Part shown: positions 1-5,718 of the stretch, in pieces
How positions within the stretch are numbered: position 1 is the stretch's first letter
Layout of the letters: every line of letters begins with the position of its first letter
Assembly (NCBI GenBank): GCA_027011025.1
Contig: JALVAU010000461.1
Coordinates: 1-5,718, forward strand
Origin: Campylobacteraceae bacterium
GTDB taxonomy: Bacteria > Campylobacterota > Campylobacteria > Campylobacterales > Sulfurospirillaceae
Direction: 5' to 3'
DNA length: 5,718 nt
Program-made: the position numbers and the translations under genes
The notes under the pieces: generated by a model
What the model saw: only the letters and a program-made list of their open reading frames with translations
What the model was told of the DNA's origin: nothing
Database searches by the model: none

Positions 1-630
1 GATATAGTTTTTATTCTTGGTGCCTCTTTTATGGTAGGAAATTATATTCTTCCTGCATTTTTAAACAAGATAAAAGAGGAGATAAAAAATGATGTTATGC
101 TTCAGATTGATGACTCAAACAAAATCACAGAAGAGCTAATAGATAGAAAAGTTGATTTTGCTATTTTAGAGCATCCTATTTTTAGAGATGATATTATCTT
201 TAGAGAGTGGCTAGAAGATGAACTGTTTTTAGTCAGCAAGTCTCCTCTACCAAGATATATAAAACCAGAAGAACTTTATAACTATCACTGGATTTGCAGA
301 GAAGAGAGTTCTCATACAAGGAAAATAGTACAAGAGGCATTTGATTCTATGGGTATTGATTGCAAATCTTTTGATTTAAGAAGCACAGTTTCAAGCTCAA
401 CTGCCGTAAAACAGATGATTTTAAAAACCCCTAATGAAGATATTCCAACAGTCTCCATAATCTCAAGACACATCATAAAAGATGAGCTCGAAAACGGTCA
501 ACTATACTATGCACGAATCAAGGGATTTAAACTTTCTCGTACTCTGTATATTGCATACCTCAAAGAGAAAAAACACGATGCTGTTATAGATACAATTATA
601 TCATTTTTAATGAATAAAAGACGACTGTAA
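1..630 (+). CDS. LysR-type transcriptional regulator, C-terminal part (5' end outside window)
   Basis: The reading frame is open from base 1, so the gene starts upstream and the in-frame ATG at 31 is not the true start. About 209 residues are visible, ending in TAA at 628-630. What is seen is the periplasmic-binding-protein-like effector domain of a LysR-type regulator: it opens with the family's typical Gly-Ala-Ser...Gly-Asn-Tyr-Ile-Leu-Pro strand-turn, then an Asp-rich stretch where the family has its 'vDfai' strand (DFAILEHPIF), an 'ELFLVSKSPLP' strand and a C-terminal helix ending in basic residues. The N-terminal winged helix-turn-helix DNA-binding domain lies outside the window. Its effector and target cannot be read from this part, and the usual divergently transcribed target gene would lie upstream of the window. 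It converges with the minus-strand gene ending at 638, seven bases away. Confidence 0.85.
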   Translation, partial: DIVFILGASFMVGNYILPAFLNKIKEEIKNDVMLQIDDSNKITEELIDRKVDFAILEHPIFRDDIIFREWLEDELFLVSKSPLPRYIKPEELYNYHWICREESSHTRKIVQEAFDSMGIDCKSFDLRSTVSSSTAVKQMILKTPNEDIPTVSIISRHIIKDELENGQLYYARIKGFKLSRTLYIAYLKEKKHDAVIDTIISFLMNKRRL

Positions 631-647
631 ATAGTTACTATTTTTTT
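628..647 (+). terminator. Weak candidate terminator between convergent genes
   Basis: AAATAGT (629-635) and ACTATTT (637-643) form a small A/T-only inverted repeat that runs into seven T residues (641-647), just after the LysR stop codon. The shape is that of an intrinsic terminator for the plus strand, but with only one G-C pair the stem is weak and it overlaps the last codons of the opposing gene. Confidence 0.3.
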
Positions 648-1093
648 AGTAGTTTTTGATTTTCTGGGTTTGAAAGTAGGGCTTCCATTGATTTTTTTAT
701 GCCTTTTTTCTGTTTTTTAAGTGTTTTTTTACCTGCCACTTGTATCGCTAGATTTATAAATATCGGTGTCTCTTCTATCAATATTTGCAAGATACTCATC
801 AGCGGAACAGTAACAAGTGAGCCGTAATTATCAGCTCCAAATCCAGCTTCAAAACTCAAAAAATCTTCGTTTAACAAGGCGCTTTCATGCGTATATCCAG
901 CTACTACAAACATGGTAATCTGCTTAAAAGTATCTGTTATTTCTACTGGAAGTTCTGGTTGAAAATTGATATCTGATACATTTGTTAGAATAGAAAAATT
1001 TATATTTTCAACCAATAAATACTCAATTATATCCTGTATATGATCCTCCATCATATTACAAAATTTTTCATTACTAAGTGTAGAAGTTAACAC
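638..1093 (-). CDS. Conserved hypothetical protein, candidate SspB-like ClpXP adaptor
   Basis: 151 residues, cytoplasmic, with no signal peptide or membrane segment. The start is GTG (1093-1091), chosen because AAAGGGG lies about six bases upstream; the next in-frame Met residues (14 and 15) lack this. By eye, residues 20-117 follow the order of the E. coli stringent starvation protein B core: an N-terminal helix (IEYLLVENINFSIL, compare YEWLLDNQLTPHLVV), an LPVEI segment (compare VPMEYA), then LNEDFLSFEAGFG followed by VTVPLMSILQI (compare LANDEVRFNARFGG and VSVPLAAVLAI). SspB delivers ssrA-tagged proteins to ClpXP. The C-terminal tail (residues 121-151) is Lys-rich and ends LLKK; it lacks the clear LRVVK ClpX-docking motif of E. 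coli SspB. The assignment is my inference from remembered sequence; a plain hypothetical protein is the safe reading. It lies 53 bases downstream of pyrB, with its own promoter-like site. Confidence 0.5.
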   Translation of the reverse strand: MLTSTLSNEKFCNMMEDHIQDIIEYLLVENINFSILTNVSDINFQPELPVEITDTFKQITMFVVAGYTHESALLNEDFLSFEAGFGADNYGSLVTVPLMSILQILIEETPIFINLAIQVAGKKTLKKQKKGIKKSMEALLSNPENQKLLKK

Positions 1094-1124
1094 AAGACAC
1101 CCCTTTGCTTAAAAATTAAAAAGC

Positions 1125-1133
1125 ATTATAACA
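1125..1133 (-). promoter_or_regulatory. Extended -10 promoter for the SspB-like gene
   Basis: On the minus strand this reads TGTTATAAT, a perfect TGnTATAAT extended -10, 31 bases upstream of the GTG at 1093. The position 17 bases further upstream (about 1148-1153) has no -35 match, which is usual for sigma-70 promoters in Campylobacterota. It implies that the gene can be transcribed independently of pyrB. Confidence 0.5.
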
Positions 1134-1146
1134 AATTTTGCTAATT

Positions 1147-2019
1147 TTAACTAATCAATTTTTCTAATACAGCCATCCTCACGGCTACTCCATTTTTTAC
1201 CTGTTCTAGCACTTTGCATCTTGGGTCTTCCATCATCACATCATCTATATCTACATTTCTATGAACGGGTCCCGGATGCAAAAGGAGTATATCTCGCTCA
1301 CCCATCAGTTCAAGCGTGATACAAAAATCCTCTGCATAATCTTTCAGTGAAGCATAAATCTGATTTGCATGCCTTTCGGTTTGAGTTCTTAAACTCATGA
1401 TGATATCTACATCATCTATGATTTCCTTAATACTGTGAGATATTCTCATATCTGTTTTTGGTAAAAAATGAGGTGGAGCCACCAAAACAACTTCCAAACC
1501 AGCCCTACTCAAAAGTTCTATATTACTATTTGCAACACGAGAATTTTTTATATCACCGATGATTGCTATTTTTTTACCTTTTATATCGCCTTTAAAATGC
1601 TGCTTAATTGTGAAAAGATCTAACAGTGCTTGCGTAGGATGAGCATGTGATCCATCTCCTCCATTTATCAAAGGGCATTTTACATGTTTTGACAAGATGT
1701 GTGGTACTCCGGCTCTTTTGTGTCGCACAACGATCGCATCAGGTCCCATGGCATCAAGGTTTGCTGCTGTATCAAGAAGTGTTTCGCCCTTGCTTGATGA
1801 GCTGTGTGAGACATCTAGGCTTACGACATTTGCACCTAGTCTTTTTGCTGCTATCTCAAAGCTGCTTCTTGTTCTAGTGGAATTTTCAAAAAAGATGGTG
1901 ATAATCATACGACCTCTTAATATATCTCTTTGTTGATTATCTAAAAAAATCTCTGCCCGCTCATATAATTTATCTATCTCCGAAAGAGAAAAATCTCTCG
2001 TATTTATAAGGTGTTTCAA
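1147..2019 (-). CDS. pyrB: Aspartate carbamoyltransferase catalytic chain
   Basis: 290 residues, the usual length for this enzyme. It joins carbamoyl phosphate and L-aspartate to N-carbamoyl-aspartate, the first committed step of pyrimidine synthesis, in the cytoplasm as a trimer. Visible motifs: the carbamoyl-phosphate loop S47-T-R-T-R51 within [13 protein letters not shown]; the SSSSKGET loop with K77, which reaches over from the neighbouring subunit; R99-H100; HPTQ at 127-130; R161 of the aspartate domain; RTQTER from 211 (R211 and Q213 match E. coli R229 and Q231); and HPGP at 248-251. The start is TTG (2019-2017), supported by AGGAAG 4-9 bases upstream and by the MKHLI opening typical of the family; no upstream ATG fits. 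No regulatory-chain gene (pyrI) is present in the window. The 165 bases upstream hold a hairpin-rich repeat element. Confidence 0.97.
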   Translation of the reverse strand: MKHLINTRDFSLSEIDKLYERAEIFLDNQQRDILRGRMIITIFFENSTRTRSSFEIAAKRLGANVVSLDVSHSSSSKGETLLDTAANLDAMGPDAIVVRHKRAGVPHILSKHVKCPLINGGDGSHAHPTQALLDLFTIKQHFKGDIKGKKIAIIGDIKNSRVANSNIELLSRAGLEVVLVAPPHFLPKTDMRISHSIKEIIDDVDIIMSLRTQTERHANQIYASLKDYAEDFCITLELMGERDILLLHPGPVHRNVDIDDVMMEDPRCKVLEQVKNGVAVRMAVLEKLIS

Positions 2020-2042
2020 AATACTTCCTATCTATTTTTAAC

Positions 2043-2048
2043 ATTTTA
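2043..2048 (-). promoter_or_regulatory. Possible -10 box for pyrB
   Basis: The minus strand reads TAAAAT here, 24 bases upstream of the pyrB TTG start, in an A/T-rich tract. This would put transcription start near 2036 and leave room for the ribosome binding site at 2023-2028. No -35 is recognisable; the corresponding position falls inside the repeat 13-mer (2063-2075). Confidence 0.25.
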
Positions 2049-2062
2049 TCTAATTTTCTTTT

Positions 2063-2161
2063 TAACTGACCTTACGAACTATAATGAACAAAGCTCGTTA
2101 TAGTGGCAGGGACTAAAGTCCCTACACCCCCCCTAAAGCTTGCGAAAAGTAGGACTTTTCG
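2063..2161. repeat. Hairpin-rich intergenic repeat element, copy 1 (upstream of pyrB)
   Basis: Most of the 165-base gap between hxlR and pyrB. In plus orientation it begins with TAACTGACCTTAC (2063-2075), identical to 5515-5527. Three successive palindromes follow. The first is a 10-base stem, ACTATAATGA (2078-2087) with TCGTTATAGT (2095-2104), with one G-T pair. The second is AGGGACT-AA-AGTCCCT (2108-2123), perfect. The third is CGAAAAGT-AGG-ACTTTTCG (2143-2161), perfect. A run of seven C (2127-2133) and AAGCTT (2136-2141) separate the last two. No hairpin is followed by a T tract in a transcribed direction, so these are not typical terminators. The G/C-rich palindromes stand out from the A/T-rich surroundings and suggest a REP- or MITE-like repeat. 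The outer boundaries are a guess. Confidence 0.5.
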
Positions 2162-2184
2162 AGAAAAAAGTGTGTAAAACAGTT

Positions 2185-2544
2185 TTAAAGAGTTTTGCAA
2201 GATATATTTTTATCAAGTAACACTTCTCCCATATCCTCTCCCCACTCTTGTAAAAGATGAAAGATGGGTATCAATTTTGAACCGTTTTTGGTTATGGAAT
2301 ACTCAACTTTTGGTGGAACCACGGCATAAACTTTTCTGGTTATAAGCTTATCCTCTTCAAGCGCCCTTAGAGTTTGAGTTAGCATCTTTTGGGTGATTTT
2401 TCCAAGGTGTTTTTTTAACTCTCCGTATCTAAGCGTCTCTTGACTCAAATACCAAAGTATCAAAGCTTTCCATTTTCCGCTTATCAAATCAATAGCAAGC
2501 AAAAACGGACATTCATACTCTTTTGCCTTATAAATTATGTGCAT
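2185..2544 (-). CDS. HxlR-family transcriptional regulator, YodB-like two-cysteine type
   Basis: 119 residues, the normal length for this winged helix-turn-helix family, which binds DNA as a dimer and usually represses detoxification genes. The frame is open upstream for 45 more codons, but the ATG at 2544-2542 is chosen because AAGGG lies five bases before it and the family begins near this point; the upstream extension would overlap the divergent promoters. Visible features: the ECP...GKWKALIL opening (C12, residues 11-30), the recognition region YGELKKHLGKITQKMLTQTLRALEEDKLI (40-68), and the wing with VPPKVEYSIT. The only cysteines are C12 and C116. In Bacillus YodB, thiol-based quinone and diamide sensing uses one N-terminal and one C-terminal Cys in similar positions. 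The gene diverges from a nitroreductase, the classic target type. Thiol sensing is an inference. Confidence 0.9.
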   Translation of the reverse strand: MHIIYKAKEYECPFLLAIDLISGKWKALILWYLSQETLRYGELKKHLGKITQKMLTQTLRALEEDKLITRKVYAVVPPKVEYSITKNGSKLIPIFHLLQEWGEDMGEVLLDKNISCKTL

Positions 2545-2577
2545 TAGTACCCTTTTTGTATGTATATAACATTTTAT

Positions 2578-2613
2578 ATAGTACTTGACATTATAGCATA
2601 CATAGGATACTAT
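2578..2613. promoter_or_regulatory. Candidate operator for the HxlR regulator
   Basis: ATAGTA (2578-2583) and TACTAT (2608-2613) form an inverted repeat that brackets the overlapping core promoters of both divergent genes. A third related copy, ATTAGTAC, is at 2543-2550 at the hxlR start. The spacing of 24 bases between arms is wider than in the best-known HxlR operators, so the precise site is uncertain; the location is what makes it likely. Confidence 0.3.
2585..2613 (+). promoter_or_regulatory. Sigma-70 promoter of the nitroreductase gene
   Basis: A perfect -35 TTGACA (2585-2590), a 17-base spacer and a -10 TACTAT (2608-2613) place transcription start near 2620, just ahead of the ribosome binding site AAGGAG and the ATG at 2635. 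It is the most consensus-like promoter in the window. Confidence 0.6.
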
Positions 2614-2618
2614 TTCAA
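2590..2618 (-). promoter_or_regulatory. Sigma-70 promoter of the hxlR-family gene
   Basis: Read on the minus strand: TTGAAA (2618-2613), a 17-base spacer, then a perfect TATAAT (2595-2590). Transcription would start near 2583, giving a leader of about 40 bases before the ATG at 2544. It overlaps the opposing promoter almost completely: each promoter's -10 box abuts or overlaps the other's -35. Confidence 0.6.
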
Positions 2619-2634
2619 TAAAAAAGGAGATCAG

Positions 2635-3267
2635 ATGAGTGAAAAAGATATGTTTTCTAAAGCGATTAACTTTAGACATGCTTGTAAAGTATTTGACGAA
2701 AACAAAAAAATAAGTGATGAAGATATAAGATATATACTCGAAGCAGGAAGGTTATCTCCCTCTGCTTTTGGTATGGAGGGCTGGAAATTTTTGGTAATCA
2801 CAAATCAAAATTTAAAAGAAGAGATGAGACCATTTTGCTGGAATCAGACACAAATCACAACCTGTTCGCATCTGGTCATTATCCTAGGAGCTATAAACTC
2901 ACTGAAGCTTGAAAGTGGAATTCCTCAAAAAAGATTTCAAAGACGGGATTTACCAGGTGAGAGAATTGAGCAATATATCGGAGTGTATAAAAACTACATA
3001 GATGCGATAGGAGATGATAAAGATATATTTGCATGGAGTTCAAAGCAGACCTATATAGCAGCTGCAAATATGATGGATGCTGCTGCTGTTTTAGAGATAG
3101 ATTCTTGCCCAATAGAAGGTTTTGAAAAGAGAAAAATAGATGAACTTTTAAATCTGGATACAAACGAGTTTCAAACATCTCTCATACTACCGTTTGGATA
3201 CAGAGTAAAACCTCAACCCGAAAAAATCAGAAGAAATTTCGACGAAGTAGTGGAGTTTATACGATGA
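2635..3267 (+). CDS. NfsB-like FMN-dependent NAD(P)H nitroreductase
   Basis: 210 residues, close to E. coli NfsB (217). It belongs to the nitroreductase fold, FMN-bound homodimers that reduce nitroaromatics, quinones or flavins with NAD(P)H in the cytoplasm. Visible motifs: FRHACKVFD near the N terminus (R14-H15 at the FMN phosphate position, compare RHSTKAFD in NfsB), SPSAFGMEGWKF (41-52) in the position of SPSSTNSQPWHF, SKQTYIAAANMMDAAAVL (135-152), the family signature CPIEGFE (158-164), and a C-terminal ILPFGYR (184-190) followed by basic residues (R199-R200) that would hold FMN. An ATG 75 bases upstream is also in frame, but the one at 2635 has AAGGAG (2624-2629) at the right distance and matches the family's N terminus; the earlier one would place the promoter inside the gene. 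Divergent from the HxlR-type gene, its probable repressor. Confidence 0.9.
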   Translation: MSEKDMFSKAINFRHACKVFDENKKISDEDIRYILEAGRLSPSAFGMEGWKFLVITNQNLKEEMRPFCWNQTQITTCSHLVIILGAINSLKLESGIPQKRFQRRDLPGERIEQYIGVYKNYIDAIGDDKDIFAWSSKQTYIAAANMMDAAAVLEIDSCPIEGFEKRKIDELLNLDTNEFQTSLILPFGYRVKPQPEKIRRNFDEVVEFIR

Positions 3268-3315
3268 AAACTACACTATGGAGAAGATTTGGTAACATTT
3301 TATTAACAGTATCTA

Positions 3316-3324
3316 TGATATAAT
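3316..3324 (+). promoter_or_regulatory. Extended -10 promoter for the glycine-zipper gene
   Basis: TGATATAAT is a perfect TGnTATAAT extended -10, predicted to start transcription near 3331. AAGGAG at 3342-3347 and the ATG at 3354 follow. No -35 is evident. The gene can therefore be expressed independently of the nitroreductase that ends 86 bases upstream. Confidence 0.5.
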
Positions 3325-3353
3325 TTATAAAATACTTTAATAAGGAGTGAATT

Positions 3354-3869
3354 ATGAAAAAATCTTTTGCACTAATATGCTCTATTGCACTAAGTACCTC
3401 TTTATTTGCCGATACCATATCTTATAACGACACAGTAAGAGTTATCAAGAGCTCACCCGAATACAGAACCGTTACTACTAGAACTCCGTATCAAGAGTGT
3501 TGGGACGAACAAGTCCCTGTTAGTTCAAACGGTAATACTGCAAATGACAATATAGGCGCTTTGATAGGCGGAGTTGCCGGCGGAATTTTGGGACATCAAG
3601 TCGGTGGTGGAAGTGGAAAAACCGCTGCTACTGTCGGTGGTGCGATCATCGGAACACTTGTTGGCAAAAATCTATCTCAAAATCAAAATCAAAATTACAA
3701 CGAACCAACATACAGAAATCAGAGAAAATGTGTCACCAAATATGAAGAGAGATCGAGTGAAAAATTTATAGGATATAAAAATATAGCAAACTATAGAGGC
3801 AAAACCATAGTAAAATACAGCGACAGACCACTTCACAGGATAAGATTACATATCACTGTAGAGTATTAA
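3354..3869 (+). CDS. Secreted glycine-zipper 2TM domain envelope protein
   Basis: 171 residues. A signal peptide is clear: KK at the start, a hydrophobic core, and a probable signal-peptidase I site SLFA-D (A19/D20). C9 is not in a lipobox, so it does not look like a lipoprotein. Residues 68-104 form a glycine zipper with a Gly about every four residues (GGVAGGILG, VGGGSG, VGGAIIG), as in the SlyB / rickettsial 17-kDa antigen group, which insert into or sit against the outer membrane. Flanking it are two single-cysteine segments (C49 in YQECWDEQVPV and C126 in RKCVTKYEER) that could form a disulfide in the periplasm. A short Gln/Asn repeat (108-116) links the zipper to a C-terminal beta-rich domain. 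Exact function unknown; members are generally thought to support envelope integrity. Its last 24 bases overlap the end of bioD on the other strand. Confidence 0.85.
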   Translation: MKKSFALICSIALSTSLFADTISYNDTVRVIKSSPEYRTVTTRTPYQECWDEQVPVSSNGNTANDNIGALIGGVAGGILGHQVGGGSGKTAATVGGAIIGTLVGKNLSQNQNQNYNEPTYRNQRKCVTKYEERSSEKFIGYKNIANYRGKTIVKYSDRPLHRIRLHITVEY

Positions 3870-4502
3870 AAATCTATCTAGAATCTCCTCTAAATCATCT
3901 TGGAGAGTTAAAATCCTGCCAAATCTATCTTTATAGTATGGCAGGGTTGTTTTTATAAAATCTTCATTATCCCTAATATTTACACACCACTCATACTCTA
4001 CATGTAGAGATTCTAATAATCTAAGATTTAACAAAGTATCATTTATGCAACCTAATTTTGAATGAGTCACAAGTAAAATCTTTGCATCAAACTCTTTTGC
4101 CAAGTTGTACATGTAAAGCTCTTTTTCGATTGGCACCATCAAACCTCCAGCTCCCTCAATAAGCACTATATCACTCACTTTTGCTACTTTTTGATATGCC
4201 ATATATATGGTTTTTAGAGATATTTGTTTATCTCCTTTAGATACATACGGAGCTGCAGGCAGAGGATATTGCACCGGTACGATATCTTTACATATGAAGT
4301 TTTTTAGTTCAGGATTTGTCTTTTTGGCAGCATCAAGCAAAACTCTTCCATCAAGCGGATATTCAATCACTCCCGTCTCTATCGGTTTCAAAACACCTAC
4401 TCGCAAACCTCTTTGTCCTAAACTCTCTATGAGCTTTATGGTTGCATAAGTTTTACCGATGTCCGTATTTGTCGCTGTTATAAAAATAGGTCTGTATTTC
4501 AT
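3846..4502 (-). CDS. bioD: ATP-dependent dethiobiotin synthetase
   Basis: 218 residues, normal for BioD. It closes the ureido ring of 7,8-diaminopelargonate with CO2 and ATP to give dethiobiotin, the step before biotin synthase, in the cytoplasm as a homodimer. Visible motifs: the P-loop TATNTDIGKT (9-18; K17 and T18 bind phosphate), KPIETG (39-44; K39 matches the catalytic Lys of KPVASG in E. coli), and EGAGGLMVPI (116-125; E116 and the Gly-rich turn), all in family order. The first Gly of the usual GxxxxGKT is Ala (A10). The ATG (4502-4500) lies five bases after the add stop codon and has only a weak A-rich ribosome site, so translation is probably coupled to add. No other bio gene is in view. 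The 3' end overlaps the glycine-zipper gene by 24 bases, tail to tail. Confidence 0.95.
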   Translation of the reverse strand: MKYRPIFITATNTDIGKTYATIKLIESLGQRGLRVGVLKPIETGVIEYPLDGRVLLDAAKKTNPELKNFICKDIVPVQYPLPAAPYVSKGDKQISLKTIYMAYQKVAKVSDIVLIEGAGGLMVPIEKELYMYNLAKEFDAKILLVTHSKLGCINDTLLNLRLLESLHVEYEWCVNIRDNEDFIKTTLPYYKDRFGRILTLQDDLEEILDRFLILYSDM

Positions 4503-4507
4503 CTTTT

Positions 4508-5514
<1,007 letters not shown>

Positions 5515-5544
5515 TAACTGACCTTACCCACTAAACACATATCT

Positions 5545-5646
5545 GAGTGGTATAAGTTGCCATCAAGTGCTAGGCAGTAAGATGCAGGAGCTACTAGTAG
5601 CTTCAAATCTTACTAACGACGCAATTGTGAGCAAATTATACCACTC
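5545..5646. repeat. Large nested inverted repeat
   Basis: The outer arms 5545-5560 and 5631-5646 pair over 16 positions with one mismatch (core GAGTGGTATAA / TTATACCACTC). Inside them, AGTAAGAT (5576-5583) pairs perfectly with ATCTTACT (5607-5614), and inside that AGCTACTAGTAGCT (5589-5602) is a perfect 14-base palindrome. Three concentric levels in 102 bases are far more than chance would give. It could fold as an RNA stem in an add leader or extrude as a DNA cruciform. Confidence 0.7.
5635..5643 (-). promoter_or_regulatory. Possible extended -10 promoter for add, inside the inverted repeat
   Basis: Minus strand reads TGGTATAAT, a TGnTATAAT extended -10, within the right arm of the large inverted repeat. 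Start near 5628 would give add a leader of about 130 bases containing the inner palindromes. No clear -35; TTATCT is at the expected distance (5663-5658). Confidence 0.3.
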
Positions 5647-5718
5647 TTTGGGCAAAAAGATAAAGTATCATCTGGCTTCGTTAGATTTTTTCACCCAAGC
5701 TTTGGCTAGGCTTTCAAA

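Larger units (their letters stand above)
5515..5718. repeat. Hairpin-rich intergenic repeat element, copy 2 (upstream of add; runs to or beyond the window end)
   Basis: No gene is visible here on either strand; all frames are broken by stops. In plus orientation the stretch opens with TAACTGACCTTAC (5515-5527), the same 13-mer as at 2063-2075. A hairpin follows at once: CCACT (5528-5532) with AGTGG (5546-5550). After a large nested inverted repeat it continues to CACCCAAGCTT (5692-5702) and a TAGGCTTTC end (5708-5716), which resembles the CACCC...AAGCTT...TAGGACTTTTC end of copy 1. Both copies lie in the same orientation with the 13-mer facing the start of a minus-strand gene. The middle parts differ, as expected of divergent members of a family. 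Whether the far end is at 5718 cannot be seen. Confidence 0.45.

Noticed and set aside
1647..1936. Plus-strand frames opposite pyrB
   Set aside because: Antisense shadows of a fully conserved coding gene, with no ribosome site and no recognisable protein features.
2143..2161. CGAAAAGT/ACTTTTCG hairpin as the terminator of hxlR
   Set aside because: In the direction of hxlR transcription the T run precedes the hairpin instead of following it, and the bases after the stem are mixed; it fits better as part of the repeat element.
2560..2634. 25-codon N-terminal extension of the nitroreductase
   Set aside because: It runs through the TTGACA/TACTAT promoter, and the ATG at 2635 has AAGGAG at proper spacing and the family N terminus.
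2545..2679. 45-codon N-terminal extension of the HxlR-type gene (ATG at 2679)
   Set aside because: It would overlap both divergent promoters and the nitroreductase start, its composition is hydrophobic and unlike the family, and the ATG at 2544 has a good ribosome site.
2891..3178. Minus-strand 95-codon frame opposite the nitroreductase
   Set aside because: Shadow of the conserved gene; no ribosome site, no neighbour context.
4207..4449. Plus-strand 80-codon frame opposite bioD
   Set aside because: Shadow of the conserved gene, with composition unlike a real protein.
5515..5718. tRNA or CRISPR repeats in the gene-free end of the window
   Set aside because: No cloverleaf with a T-loop GTTCGA-type sequence and no regularly spaced direct repeats; the repeats are inverted and nested.

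Overview
This AT-rich window with tightly packed genes looks like a chromosomal segment of a Campylobacterota bacterium, probably a free-living Sulfurimonas-like relative. That placement is an inference from protein style, A+T content and the extended -10 promoters without a clear -35; no rRNA or marker gene is present to settle it. There are eight protein genes: one cut by the window start, six with a recognisable family, and one (638-1093) that I can place only by a proposed resemblance to the ClpXP adaptor SspB.

Layout. 1-630 (+) is the ligand-binding part of a LysR-type regulator. It converges with a minus-strand pair: the SspB-like protein (638-1093) and, upstream of it, pyrB, aspartate carbamoyltransferase (1147-2019). 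A 165-base intergenic stretch (2020-2184) full of hairpins follows. Next is a divergent redox-type pair: an HxlR/YodB-like repressor (2185-2544, -) and an NfsB-like nitroreductase (2635-3267, +), whose good -35/-10 promoters face and overlap each other. A secreted glycine-zipper envelope protein (3354-3869, +) overlaps tail-to-tail with bioD (3846-4502, -), which is downstream of an adenine deaminase-type add gene (4508-5494, -) in a probable two-gene operon. 5495-5718 contains no gene and is dominated by inverted repeats.

How the genes may work together. The HxlR protein has only two cysteines, one near each end, as in thiol-switch regulators of quinone- and nitro-reductases, and it sits on the promoter of such a reductase. 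BioD makes dethiobiotin, and later radical-SAM steps release 5'-deoxyadenosine, from which adenine can be formed; an adenine deaminase in the same operon could return that adenine to the purine pool. PyrB supplies pyrimidines.

The most unusual signal is a probable dispersed non-coding repeat family. The gaps upstream of pyrB and of add both carry the identical 13-mer TAACTGACCTTAC, in the same orientation, followed within 0-2 bases by a hairpin, more palindromes, and then a similar CACCC...AAGCTT end. This resembles a MITE/REP-like element, possibly one inserting after TTAC, but only a genome search can establish it.
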